Below, piece by piece: positions 37,301-45,840 of a stretch of DNA of 64,000 nucleotides (position 1 is the stretch's first letter; the number at the start of each line of letters is the position of its first letter). The DNA is from Kribbella solani. Lineage in GTDB: Bacteria > Actinomycetota > Actinomycetes > Propionibacteriales > Kribbellaceae. Made by a program: the position numbers and the translations under genes. The stretch is taken from NCBI RefSeq assembly GCF_014205295.1, contig NZ_JACHNF010000001.1:3472001-3536000 (forward strand), given 5' to 3'. The notes under the pieces are model-generated. The model saw nothing but the letters and a program-made list of their open reading frames with translations. It was not told the DNA's origin and searched no databases.

Positions 37301-37845
37301 CGCGCTGCACCGCCCGGCAATTCTGGTGGCAGGATCACCGAGCTCCAGCTCTTCTCCTCGCTGAAGCGCCAGGACCCTGCTGTTGCCAGCGGCAGATCCC
37401 TTGTCTGATAGGGCGGCGCCGAACTCAGCGCGTTCTCATAGGCGGCCCACCGACCGGCCGCGATCGACGGCCTGCGGGGCTCAGCGGGGCGATTCTGACC
37501 GACGATATCGTAGCCTCGCACCACCGGATCCAGGTCGACATACTCGTCGATCGCCTGCATCCAGCTGCGCGGACGCCGCAACGGCCAGAGCAGCATGCGT
37601 GCGATCCGCAAGATCCGTGCGGCATCGTCGGTCGGCACGTATCCGGCCAAGGCAGCGAACGGATAGCCACCGAACAGCACCCAGCCCGCACCGACCGGCT
37701 GATCCGGCGTCAGTCGCCGCATCAGATAGAGCCCCAGTTCCACCTCGCACAAACGGGCGGCCGTCCTCGCAGGCTCCGGCGCCTCAGACAGAGCACGAAT
37801 CAGCTCCGGCAGCAGGTCGGCTGTCCAACTGGTTCGGTTACGCAT
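34378..37845 (-). CDS. DinG-like helicase of the pPIWI-RE module (pPIWI-RE_Z)
   Basis: A 1155-residue superfamily 2 helicase. Walker A GMVGAGKST is at 259-267, DEVD at 462-465, and a C-terminal QVVGRLVRGG is motif VI. Between the two Walker motifs are C349, C370, C404 and C410 (HGCPLWQRCPRH), which could hold an iron-sulphur cluster as in DinG/XPD. This is the helicase partner of pPIWI-RE, expected to unwind target duplexes or R-loops. ATG 37845 overlaps the stop of the upstream gene by 8 bp and is preceded by GAAGGGA; the longer reading lies in that gene. Confidence 0.85.
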   Translation of the reverse strand: MRNRTSWTADLLPELIRALSEAPEPARTAARLCEVELGLYLMRRLTPDQPVGAGWVLFGGYPFAALAGYVPTDDAARILRIARMLLWPLRRPRSWMQAIDEYVDLDPVVRGYDIVGQNRPAEPRRPSIAAGRWAAYENALSSAPPYQTRDLPLATAGSWRFSEEKSWSSVILPPELPGGAARGHDLTEGPREGGKPLRVDLDELLATAQWIDNTLAAPGQPANDLWSQRLRRCELFVRGTEEFEKSKILTVDRMLHLIGMVGAGKSTLRDILAVWAARRGMRTTLVVGDVAEALRLVAFFTELGLRAAPVLGATTREQHLQRLHRRSAAIDGPLLNQDAPGFDYLSTACPLDALRGVEAAVPLRYSSSPCVQLYPAVRVPPRSLTVLAEEQTVPRPNGRQRHGCPLWQRCPRHHAARELVGADIWVATPAGLVHSAVPAHQNGERVRYLETACRRSDLIVVDEVDRVQQQLDSMFAPAAVLIGRSPNSWLDEIQQHKIARLAEQGRLQLSDDTVMRWTTALHTVAAAADRIYHMLLRNRDLRNWVEADYFNPWTLQYKLLDEWFGEQYEADAADTPQADRPAWDDEIGQSLGDEENGAEPQPESSDARTNLTSVLDKFRDDPLGEREHADERVDALVRLTRRLLHTTRTRDSRSLVEPALVQLLTSAGRDADLTTQRMSEQALRFEFTLILSALHTRLDLLTDLWPAVEAALDFPASSNVLARRPPDDYRPLVPESPMGNILGFQFIPDSESKVDSRSGELRFFRCAGNGRELLLQLPELTLADGLPAPNVLLMSGTSWAGTSTRYHILSEVGALLTPRSEELEAVGRSVFTTRFLQQDGRPLKLSGAKPHLRPVFLEQMLNQLAKRGADGTPSPFEQELAAIEDPRRRRLLVLTGSYDEARRAATILARIPRWEGNVCRLVPDDAEQDHRIAGPGEEVRSLARGDVAEFAATNTELLVAPLLAVERGHNILDGGVAAIGSAIFLARPHPRPDDIGLAIQAINDWASRRVRSPEFADQVEPAGDLDVVGRQFRTGARRRWRQLLSQPVVWRRLSPTERVSFTWDQLVVIWQVVGRLVRGGVPARVVFVDAPFAERAAEGSDLPDTRDSSLLVSMREVLDPYFDPDNASGVSPLDRHLVGTLYAPLHSALSQLFPR

Positions 37846-38941
37846 GGGTTCCCTTCCAGACCGCCTTCGCCTCACGAACGAATGCCCGATGTCCCCAGAT
37901 CTCCAGATCCGGCGTTGCTCGTAGCGAACGCCGCGCGATCCGCACGTAGGACCGCCGGGCTTTGAGGCGATGATCCGGCACCACAACGAACGCGCGGTCG
38001 TACGGCGGGTCGCTGTCGAGGCTCCTCGTGTTCCGGCCGAGGAGCGCCGGATTCGCCCAGTCTTTGACGTCCACCGCCCAGACCTGGCCGTCAGGCATGG
38101 TGATGCGCAGGTCGTAGGCGTCGTAGTTCGGCCACAATTCCGGCTCCATGACGGCCAGGTCAGCAGCGAGCGCCAACTCGGCCCGCCCCGGCATGGTCAC
38201 GAAGAGGCGCAGTGGCCGGGTCAGCAGCCGCACTCCACCGCCCTCATCCACTGGATAGGTGGTTCCGGGACGAATGGTGCCAGCAACACGGCATCGCGGA
38301 TTTTCGCACCACCACAAGCCGTCGTTGGTTGGTACCAGCAACAACTCGCAGCATGAGCAGGCCGCAAAACTCGAGTTGCGCTGCAATCCGTCAGGTGCCG
38401 GAAGGTAGACCCTCTCCAGCAACCCATCGACCGGAGTCAGCTCGGGGTGCAAAGCGATCTCCGACAGCTTCGCCTCCGAGAGCACCGGATGCTCGATCAG
38501 GAGCCGCCGGAAGGCGACGTACGACGCCGGGCGCCCGGCTGATCTGCAACTGTCCAATGCACTGTGGATCAGCGCCCGGTCGATCTGCTCGACGGCAGCG
38601 TCGGGCGCATCAACGGCCCACTCGTAACAGAGATCGGTCGGCACCCATGCTTCGGGATCGATCAGTAGGTCGTCCGGATGTGCCAGGTCAGCCGGGAGAT
38701 CAAGCGGCCAGTCGACGACCGGCCGCTCACGGCACCACGCGAGTAGCTCAGGAACCGAAAGAGGCGGCTCCGCACCCCGCAACAGACATGCGAGCACGGT
38801 CCGATCCAGAGCGCGCTGCACCTCGGGCGGGTAGGGCAGCCTGAACAGGCCCGGGTCCTCGATCTGGTCGAGATCGATGACGGCGCCAGCGACGGTACGC
38901 AAGAGGGTGACACCTTCATGCGGCGCTTCGATGACATTCAC
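37838..38941 (-). CDS. Restriction endonuclease-fold partner of pPIWI-RE (pPIWI-RE_Y)
   Basis: A 367-residue protein. C195, C197/C198, C212 and C217 form a zinc ribbon, and the C-terminal domain has D277 (AYDLRI) with DVK at 291-293, the PD-(D/E)XK active-site pattern with Asp in place of Glu. This is the nuclease of the three-gene pPIWI-RE module. The start is GTG 38941, overlapping the upstream nuclease stop by 4 bases (GTGA), with GGAG 9 bases upstream. Both ends are coupled to neighbours, so all four genes form one operon. Confidence 0.82.
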   Translation of the reverse strand: MNVIEAPHEGVTLLRTVAGAVIDLDQIEDPGLFRLPYPPEVQRALDRTVLACLLRGAEPPLSVPELLAWCRERPVVDWPLDLPADLAHPDDLLIDPEAWVPTDLCYEWAVDAPDAAVEQIDRALIHSALDSCRSAGRPASYVAFRRLLIEHPVLSEAKLSEIALHPELTPVDGLLERVYLPAPDGLQRNSSFAACSCCELLLVPTNDGLWWCENPRCRVAGTIRPGTTYPVDEGGGVRLLTRPLRLFVTMPGRAELALAADLAVMEPELWPNYDAYDLRITMPDGQVWAVDVKDWANPALLGRNTRSLDSDPPYDRAFVVVPDHRLKARRSYVRIARRSLRATPDLEIWGHRAFVREAKAVWKGTHA

Positions 38942-40542
38942 TGTTCTTGCTCCGCTCTCGGGAGCTGCCGTTCTGGGCACCATCGGGAGTACTCGCATCG
39001 GTCGCAGTGATCACCCGGTCGGGCTTGCGCAGTCGTGTCCGCGTGCCAGGGACCGGCGTACTGCCGGACGATTGCCCGGGCACGACCGATGACATCGGGA
39101 CGCGTCGGCTGGATCAGTTCGAGGTCAGAGCCACCCGGTCGCAAGATCTCGAGCTCCACGCGCGACCTTCGCGGTTCGTCACCCAGCAGACCTTCGGCGA
39201 GAATCAGTACGGCGAGAGCAACCTGGGGGTAGGTCTCCATCAGGTCAGCGCCGACCCGCGGAGATCGATAGGTGGTCGTCTTAACCTCGCGCCACACCCA
39301 GCCGCCGCGATCCTGGTAGAGGAGATCAGGTGTTGCGATGACGACGGCGTTCGCCCGCGGGTCGTAGACGGTGAGCTGACGCTCGGAACGCACGCTGTCC
39401 GGATCCGAATACCGGAGTGGACAGACAGCCGCGTGCATCGCGATCATCGCCGCGCCGCGTTCGGCCTCGCGGCCGGACACCGACCATCTGCCTCCGATCC
39501 AGTCCGACGGATCCGGAGGAACATCCCCGGTGGTGCACTGGACTCTGGGCGTCCGTTCGTGAAGTTGTTCGATCCAGGCATGAACCGCGCGCCCGCGGAC
39601 GACAGCTCCGCTGTTCTCGATCGACTTGTCCGACGGCAACCGAAGCTGCCGGAAGTGCGCCTTCGCGGGGCACAGACTGTGCAGGCGGAGATCGGTGACC
39701 GAGACGGTTCGCCGGGCGCGGTTGGGCTCGTCGACACCGAGGATCCCAGGACTCTTTGTCAGCGCCCCGCACTCACCGGTCAGCGAACAGTCCTTGCAGC
39801 TGGCTCCCGGCCGGCGTTCTGTGGCCTCCACCGACCGCCGCAGCGCCGGAGCCGCGTACTGCTCGTACTGCACCCGGGCATCCTCTGGCGTCCCGTCGAA
39901 GAGGACCTCAGGCTCACCACCGAGGCAGCCGAATTCGACCACCCGGACCCTCCGCGGCTGGGGAAAGGCCTGCACATCATGCGCTTGTCCGTACCGCGGT
40001 CGGTCGGCACGCCCTCCGAACGCGACGACGTACGCCGCCATGGCGACCTGCGCGAGATCACGCACGCGCCGACCGGCCGCACCGAAGGTCAGCAGCCGCA
40101 ACTCCCGCACGCTTGCGTCGAGCGAGGCGTACCCCCGCCCCCAGGCCCGCAACTCGTAGAGATCGTCAGACCTGACCTGGCGGACCCACAACTTAGGGTC
40201 AGGAACCAACGCAGGGGTGACCGGTGAACTCGAGGCGGCGGAGAGGTAGTTGGCGACAGCCTCCTCGACGAAGCGTCGATGCCCGACATGCACAGGTCTG
40301 CTCGACTTCTCGCGGGCCTCCCCGAACTCGATCCGGTCCAGTTCGGCCATCACCGGCCCCAGCGCGAAGCCTTCGAGGTCGCGCGCGGACGAGACCCTTC
40401 TCGGCAAGCGAAGTGCCGGGCGCGCCTTGACCGCGCACAACAGCGGGCAGTCTTCAGCGCTCTCCTCGGCCGCTCCTGCGAAGACCCTGATCAGCCGCGC
40501 CGATCCGGTCGCGCCCGCCGGTATCGGCCAGTCCGTAGCCAT
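38938..40542 (-). CDS. AddB/Cas4-like PD-(D/E)XK nuclease with predicted Fe-S cluster and duplicated half
   Basis: A 534-residue protein, first gene of the pPIWI-RE operon. The C-terminal half is a RecB/Cas4-type nuclease: C291 (SLCPAKAHF), H321, D406 (ATPDLLY), E419 and K421 (REVKTTT), then C513, C516 and C522. One Cys before and three after the core is the AddB/Cas4 4Fe-4S arrangement. The N-terminal half has a weaker copy (about 120-260), with RELRLL and C249, C252, C258. It should be a DNA exonuclease or end-processing enzyme. No Cas1, Cas2 or CRISPR array is present. Confidence 0.8.
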   Translation of the reverse strand: MATDWPIPAGATGSARLIRVFAGAAEESAEDCPLLCAVKARPALRLPRRVSSARDLEGFALGPVMAELDRIEFGEAREKSSRPVHVGHRRFVEEAVANYLSAASSSPVTPALVPDPKLWVRQVRSDDLYELRAWGRGYASLDASVRELRLLTFGAAGRRVRDLAQVAMAAYVVAFGGRADRPRYGQAHDVQAFPQPRRVRVVEFGCLGGEPEVLFDGTPEDARVQYEQYAAPALRRSVEATERRPGASCKDCSLTGECGALTKSPGILGVDEPNRARRTVSVTDLRLHSLCPAKAHFRQLRLPSDKSIENSGAVVRGRAVHAWIEQLHERTPRVQCTTGDVPPDPSDWIGGRWSVSGREAERGAAMIAMHAAVCPLRYSDPDSVRSERQLTVYDPRANAVVIATPDLLYQDRGGWVWREVKTTTYRSPRVGADLMETYPQVALAVLILAEGLLGDEPRRSRVELEILRPGGSDLELIQPTRPDVIGRARAIVRQYAGPWHADTTAQARPGDHCDRCEYSRWCPERQLPRAEQEQ

Positions 40543-40549
40543 GCACTCA

Positions 40550-40609
40550 GTGAAGCATTCTCTGTGAACAATGTCCACACGAACCATCTGATTGATATGC
40601 TTCACAGAG
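40550..40609. promoter_or_regulatory. Bidirectional promoter region of the defence island with inverted repeats
   Basis: The 89 bp between the two divergent operon starts contains CTCTGTGAACAAT (40560-40572) on plus and its near-copy CTCTGTGAAGCAT on minus (40597-40609), 24 bp apart. A further GTGAAGCAT lies at 40550-40558. The symmetry suggests one operator controlling both operons. No regulator gene is encoded within the island. Confidence 0.55.
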
Positions 40610-40631
40610 GTGCGGACGGGAAGGGCAGACC

Positions 40632-41906
40632 ATGTCGTTGGAAGTGCTGGGCGGCAACTACGCGCTGCGACGAGTCCTCGGGTCCGGAGCCGTCGCGACC
40701 GTTTACCTCGCGCACGACATCACGCTCGAGCGATCAGTCGCGATCAAACGGGTCAGCCCGGAGAACGCGTCGCCGCAGCACGAGCAGCGGCTGCGGCGGG
40801 AGGCACACGCGATGGCGGCGCTGAGCGGATGCCGTCAGGTTCCGCAGATCCATGCGCTTGGCGACGCGGACGGCCGTATGTACCTGGTGCTGGAGTACAT
40901 CGACGGTTCGACCGTCAAGGAGTACATAAGCCGGCATCACCCAGTGGCAATCGACGCCGCAGTCTCGATCATCACCCAGGTCGCTACCGCGTTGGCAGCG
41001 GCTCACGCACAAGACCTCATCCACCGCGACATCAAACCCGCGAATCTCATGATCGCGGTCGACGGGACCCTGAAGGTCCTCGACTTCGGCGTCGTCGCGG
41101 TGTCCGATCCGGAGGCCGTACGGCTGACCGAGACCGGACACACGCCCGGCACGACCGCCTATATGGCTCCCGAGATCGCTCATTCCGGCATGGCGGGGCC
41201 GGAGGCAGACCTGTACTCGCTGGGTTGCGTTCTCTTCGAACTCCTGACCGGCCAGCTCGTCTTCAACGCACCGACACCCCAGGCGATGATGCAGAAGCAC
41301 ATCGAAACAGTCCCGCGGTCTGTACACCAACTTCGCGCCGATGTGCCGAACTGGCTCGGCGACCTGACCGCCCAACTGCTGGCCAAGCTTCCGGCACACC
41401 GGCCGGCACAGGCCCTTGACGTGATCGACATTCTCGAGCCGCACCTCCCCGTGTACGGCTCGGGCGCTGATCGGCTATGCGGCAGTCCGGATCCGACGAG
41501 GCCGTTCCGTGAGCCGTTCCGGCCAATCGAGCAACAGGTCGACCCGCCGTTGCAGGTGCGACGCGCCCGACGACGGCAGACACCCATGCGGCGAACCGAT
41601 CTCGTTGACGCGCTTGCGGAAGCCAACGCCCTGACCAGCGCCGGCGATCTGCCCGGAGCCCGGCAGGTGATCGACCAGTGCCTTCGCTGGGCCAGCGGTC
41701 AGCTCGGTAGCCTCGACCCGCAGGTCCTGTCGTTACGCCTGAGCAGGGCGCACCTGCTACTCGTGATGGATGCCGCTGCAGACGCGTTGATCAGCTATCA
41801 GGAGCTTCGGCCGGACCTCGTTCAGCGATTCGGGCCACACAGCTCGGAGGTCCAGGCCGCCGACGACGGCATCGCCGCCTGCTTAGACGTGGAGGACGGA
41901 TCGTGA
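40632..41906 (+). CDS. Serine/threonine protein kinase, cytoplasmic, with TPR-like tail
   Basis: A 424-residue protein. The kinase domain spans about 10-270: glycine loop GSGAVATVY (18-25), K39, HRDIKPANLM (131-140), DFG (151-153), APE (179-181). All catalytic residues are present. There is no membrane segment, unlike PknB-type receptors. The last 100 residues form helical repeats (ALTSAGDLPGARQVIDQCL) like TPRs, suited to protein binding. GAAGGG precedes ATG 40632. It overlaps the methyltransferase start by 4 bases. It could sense infection or regulate the downstream enzymes by phosphorylation. Confidence 0.88.
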   Translation: MSLEVLGGNYALRRVLGSGAVATVYLAHDITLERSVAIKRVSPENASPQHEQRLRREAHAMAALSGCRQVPQIHALGDADGRMYLVLEYIDGSTVKEYISRHHPVAIDAAVSIITQVATALAAAHAQDLIHRDIKPANLMIAVDGTLKVLDFGVVAVSDPEAVRLTETGHTPGTTAYMAPEIAHSGMAGPEADLYSLGCVLFELLTGQLVFNAPTPQAMMQKHIETVPRSVHQLRADVPNWLGDLTAQLLAKLPAHRPAQALDVIDILEPHLPVYGSGADRLCGSPDPTRPFREPFRPIEQQVDPPLQVRRARRRQTPMRRTDLVDALAEANALTSAGDLPGARQVIDQCLRWASGQLGSLDPQVLSLRLSRAHLLLVMDAAADALISYQELRPDLVQRFGPHSSEVQAADDGIAACLDVEDGS

Positions 41907-43984
41907 ACGAGAACACCCCGACTACCGTGACGGCGACGGGAATCGCGCGGATCGCCGGGGTCGGGCGAGCTGCGGTCAGTAACTGGCGACGCCGGTACGC
42001 CGACTTTCCACACCCGGTGGCCGGAACCCCCGGGAACCCTGTCTTCGATCTAGACGAGGTCAGCGTCTGGCTCGACGAGCAGGGCAAGGGGTCGAACGTC
42101 CCGGCCTTGGAGCTGGTGTGGCGCAGGATCGAAGCCAGAGGATCTGGACACGTCGCCGAGTCCCTTGCACAGATCGGGACGGTTCTGCTTGTGGACACCG
42201 ACGACTGGCCAGAGGCACCGCTCAGTGCCGACGCGCTGCGCGAGCAACTGTCGACGACGCAAGGACCCGACGCAACATTGTTGTCGGAAGGCCTGCCGGA
42301 CAGTTGGACGTCTACCGACGAGGACCTCCTCAAGTCGGTAGCGTCGCTGACCTCAGAGTATTCAAACGCCGATCTCTTCGAGCAACTGCACGAGCGGTAC
42401 GTCTCTTCTCGGTCGTCGATGAGCGTCGAAGAGACAACCGACGCAACCGCTGAGCTGATGCTCACCCTAGCTACCCCCGGAGCCGGGCCTACGGTGTTCG
42501 ACTTTGCCTGCGGCACCGGAACCCTTCTCAGAACCGCCTGCGCACGCGCGATGGCGAGCGGCCACGCCGTGCGAGTGTTCGGGCAGGACGCCAGCAAGGC
42601 CCACGCCAGGATTGCCTTCGCTCGGTTGGCATTGCTTGCCCAGCAAACCAACAGCCCGATCGAACTGAGGATCCGGGCAGGCGACTCGCTGACTGCTGAC
42701 GCCGATCCCGGGCTGACGGTCGATACGGTTGTGTGCAACCCGCCGTTCGGTATCCAGGACTGGGGGCACGAGCTCCTCGCAATCGACGAGCGCTGGGAGT
42801 ACGGCGGCCTTCCGCCGCGCACCGAACCCGAACTCGCCTGGGTGCAGCACGCACTGGCCCACCTGAAGCCCGGCGGCCGCGCTGCTCTTCTCATGCCTCC
42901 AGCGGCGGCGAGCAGATCCGCGGGCCGTCAGATTCGGACCGAACTGCTCCGCCGCGGCAGGCTACGAGCTGTCCTCGCCCTTCCCGCCGGAGCCGTCCGC
43001 GGCACGAGCGTCGGACCGCACCTGTGGCTCCTCGAGCACCCCACGGCCGAGCCCGACAACCACCAGGTCCTGCTTGCCGACCTCACGAACGAGGAACATC
43101 TGCAGACGGATCAGCGAAGCACAGCGGCTGCTGCATGGGAATCCGGATCGAGCAGCGGAATCTCGCACGATGTAGCGGACTGGTTCTCGGTTCTCGATCT
43201 CCTCGAGGGCCAGGTCGACCTGACTCCGGGGCGCAGACTCCGCCGACCGCCACCCGCACGAGCGGACAGCGAGTCCGTCATCAAAACTCTTGATGAGCTG
43301 CGGTTCCAGACGGCGAATGTCACCGCTCTGCTCCCGGAAAGCCTACGGCCATCAGCGGCAAGCGCCGACAATCTGCAACTCATGTCCGTGGGCACGTTGC
43401 TACGTCATCGTGTGGTGGCGCTGCATCGCGGCCGTGCACCGCAGGTCGACCTGACGAGCGGACCGGCCATCGTATCGCAGGATGTGAGCAGGGGCAAAGG
43501 TCCAAGCGGGCGAGCGTCGGCCGATGGACTCCTCATCGCTACGAACGACATCCTGATTCCCGCGATCGCCGAAGGAGTCGTCGCCCGGGTGGCAACACCT
43601 GACCAGATCGGAGCGCTCCTCGGATCGGGCGTTCATCTGCTCAGGGTCGACCCCGCGCAGCTCGATCCCTGGTACGTGGCCGGCATGCTCGCAAGTCGGA
43701 GCAACGCCCATCAGGCAGGAATGGTCCTGACGCCGACCCGAGGGACGACTCGGGTCGACGTGAAACGACTACAGATCCCTTTGCTGCCACTCCAGCGCCA
43801 GCACGAGTACGGCACCGCGTTCCGGCAATTGACAGCCCTGGAGAGCCAACTTTCCAGGACCCAGGCGGCCGGCGCCGAGGCACTCCGCGCTCTGGCTGAC
43901 GGCCTGACCGAGCTTTCATTGGATCCGCAAGACCTGAGTCGATTGAGTCACGATCCAGATCACAAGGAGAACGGATGCATCTGA
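41903..43984 (+). CDS. N6-adenine DNA methyltransferase with N-terminal HTH and C-terminal specificity-like region
   Basis: A 693-residue protein. Residues 1-60 form a helix-turn-helix (ARIAGVGRAAVSNWRRRY, then FDLDEVSVWLDE). The HsdM-type methyltransferase core has motif I VFDFACGTG (198-206) and motif IV NPPFG (279-283). The last 200 residues resemble type I specificity regions (ILIPAIAEGVVARVAT, LLPLQRQHEYGTAFRQL). No separate HsdR or HsdS gene is near. It starts with GTG in a 4-base overlap with the kinase gene and overlaps the next gene by 10 bp. It may mark host DNA for this system. Confidence 0.85.
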   Translation: MNENTPTTVTATGIARIAGVGRAAVSNWRRRYADFPHPVAGTPGNPVFDLDEVSVWLDEQGKGSNVPALELVWRRIEARGSGHVAESLAQIGTVLLVDTDDWPEAPLSADALREQLSTTQGPDATLLSEGLPDSWTSTDEDLLKSVASLTSEYSNADLFEQLHERYVSSRSSMSVEETTDATAELMLTLATPGAGPTVFDFACGTGTLLRTACARAMASGHAVRVFGQDASKAHARIAFARLALLAQQTNSPIELRIRAGDSLTADADPGLTVDTVVCNPPFGIQDWGHELLAIDERWEYGGLPPRTEPELAWVQHALAHLKPGGRAALLMPPAAASRSAGRQIRTELLRRGRLRAVLALPAGAVRGTSVGPHLWLLEHPTAEPDNHQVLLADLTNEEHLQTDQRSTAAAAWESGSSSGISHDVADWFSVLDLLEGQVDLTPGRRLRRPPPARADSESVIKTLDELRFQTANVTALLPESLRPSAASADNLQLMSVGTLLRHRVVALHRGRAPQVDLTSGPAIVSQDVSRGKGPSGRASADGLLIATNDILIPAIAEGVVARVATPDQIGALLGSGVHLLRVDPAQLDPWYVAGMLASRSNAHQAGMVLTPTRGTTRVDVKRLQIPLLPLQRQHEYGTAFRQLTALESQLSRTQAAGAEALRALADGLTELSLDPQDLSRLSHDPDHKENGCI

Positions 43985-45840
43985 GCAGACTTCGCGTCCA
44001 GGGCCTACGAGCCACCGCGCTCGGGGACCTGGAAGTCAACTTTCCTGGACGGTTCAGCGTGCTGATCGGCGCGAACGGCGCTGGCAAGACAACCGTGAGC
44101 GAAGCTCTCTATCTCAGCCACCACAAGACGTTTCCCAACGTGCAGCCCCCTTCGGCATCGACCCTGGGACCGCCGGAACGCACAGTTGAGGTCGACTACT
44201 CTTTCGCGTCCGAGGGATTAGTCGAGGGACCGCTGGGGGCAAGCCTCCAGGCGCAGAGCGGCCGCAACGCCCCTGGAACTCTGGCCGCCAGCTGGTCCCG
44301 AACTCTTCGCCGCAATCTGGGGAGAGTACGAGCCGAGACAATCGTTGGGGATCAGGCCGAGGACGCATTCCTGCTGGTGTACCTCCCGGCGTCACGCAAT
44401 CCACTCGACGAGCTGGCCCGACGGGAGGCAAGGATCCTCGTCGAGCTACTGCGAGCGCAGCAGCAGAACAGAGGACGAGGTCGCGACCTGACATCGCTCC
44501 GCTCCCGTGCTTCCGTCTTACTGGAGCAACTTGCAACGGACGGACTGCTGACGGGCCTGGAGGATCGAGTCGGCGAGCATCTCCGAGCACTTTCGGCCGG
44601 TGTGAGCAGGAACTGGCCCTACATCCGTGGTCAGGTGGTCGACGACCGGTATCTTGCGCGCGTACTGGAGCTCATGCTTGCCACCATCGAGGGCCGCGAG
44701 CACGCGTTGCCCCTGGAGGCTGTCGGACTCGGCTACGTCAATCTGCTGCACATCGCCGTGACGCTCGCGGCCATCCCGGACTCCCGTCCGGCAGAATCAG
44801 CCGGGGATCAACAGGAGGAACCGGAGCAGTCGACAGAACTCGAGAACGCCGAGGAACGACTCCGCCAGGCCCAGGCCGAGAGCGAAAGCCGTGAGGACTC
44901 GTTCTTCCCGGACGGCCCGTTCCACGTCACTTTGGTGATCGAGGAGCCGGAGGCGCATCTCCACCCACAGCTCCAGCATTCGTTCACCCGCTACCTCCGC
45001 CGTGAGGTCCAGCGCCGGCCGGAACTTCAGGTCATCCTCTCGACGCACGCCACCGACGTGATCACCTCATGCGATCCCGAGGAGATTGTCGTCGTACGAC
45101 GCGATCGATCCGGCCGGAATCTCTCGCGGACCATCGCCGCCTTGCCGATCACAGACCGAGAGGACGTGTTGCGCAAGACCCGGCTGCACCTGGATGCCAG
45201 TCGCTCGGCGGCGCTCTTTGCTGAGCGACTGCTGCTCGTCGAAGGGGTGACCGAGGCAGCGGTCATCCGTGAGTTCGGCTGGATCTGGGCTGGCGACGAC
45301 CCGGACAAACAGGCCTTCGTCGACGCTTTGAGCATCGTCGCGATGGGGACGAAGGTCGGCGCATGGGCGGTCCGGCTGCTCGCCACCAGGAACCACGAGC
45401 TCTGCAACCGGATCGCGGTGCTGCGCGACACCGATCTCGCGTTCGACCAGACGCCTAGCCAGCCGGCCTGGGCCGATGAGCATGACCCCGACGTCGTGCT
45501 CATCGCGCAGAGCCACCCAACGCTCGAGCCCGAGTTGACCGACGGCAACGAGGCGTTGGTCGCCGATGCACTGTCGGAGCTGGACGGACTGGACGTGCCG
45601 GCCCAGGTGACGGCGGAATCGGTGCATGAGCTCTTCCGCAGCGCGCGTAAGCCCAAGGATGCTCCTGCGACGCCTGCAGGACCTGCTGCGAGGCGCAAGG
45701 GTGAATTCGCACTCGCGCTAGCCGGGCAACTGAGAGATGCACGCACCACCGGAACAGCGGTCAGGGTGCCCGAGCCGATCGAGAAAGTGCTGGACTTCCT
45801 CTACATGACGGCGGACTCAGACATCACGGTCGGGTCATGA
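43975..45840 (+). CDS. OLD-family ATPase-TOPRIM nuclease, GajA-like
   Basis: A 621-residue protein. ABC-type ATPase: Walker A GANGAGKT (32-39), Walker B VIEEPEAHLHP (321-331), switch STHATD (356-361), split by a helical insertion. TOPRIM: VEGVTE (422-427) and RDTD (484-487), with an acidic tail. This is the layout of class 2 OLD nucleases including Gabija GajA, a sequence-specific DNA nicking enzyme activated by nucleotide depletion. GajA is about 580 residues, so the size is close. It overlaps both neighbours, and the following gene is a UvrD-like helicase as in Gabija. Confidence 0.85.
   Translation: MHLSRLRVQGLRATALGDLEVNFPGRFSVLIGANGAGKTTVSEALYLSHHKTFPNVQPPSASTLGPPERTVEVDYSFASEGLVEGPLGASLQAQSGRNAPGTLAASWSRTLRRNLGRVRAETIVGDQAEDAFLLVYLPASRNPLDELARREARILVELLRAQQQNRGRGRDLTSLRSRASVLLEQLATDGLLTGLEDRVGEHLRALSAGVSRNWPYIRGQVVDDRYLARVLELMLATIEGREHALPLEAVGLGYVNLLHIAVTLAAIPDSRPAESAGDQQEEPEQSTELENAEERLRQAQAESESREDSFFPDGPFHVTLVIEEPEAHLHPQLQHSFTRYLRREVQRRPELQVILSTHATDVITSCDPEEIVVVRRDRSGRNLSRTIAALPITDREDVLRKTRLHLDASRSAALFAERLLLVEGVTEAAVIREFGWIWAGDDPDKQAFVDALSIVAMGTKVGAWAVRLLATRNHELCNRIAVLRDTDLAFDQTPSQPAWADEHDPDVVLIAQSHPTLEPELTDGNEALVADALSELDGLDVPAQVTAESVHELFRSARKPKDAPATPAGPAARRKGEFALALAGQLRDARTTGTAVRVPEPIEKVLDFLYMTADSDITVGS

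Noticed and set aside
38938-40542. CRISPR-Cas adaptation module suggested by the Cas4-like nuclease
   Set aside because: No Cas1, Cas2, effector or repeat array is visible; the partner genes are pPIWI-RE.
40632-43984. BREX type 2/Pgl system suggested by kinase plus methyltransferase
   Set aside because: No PglZ phosphatase, no large PglY-like ATPase and no BrxL or BrxHI gene; the downstream genes are OLD and UvrD types.
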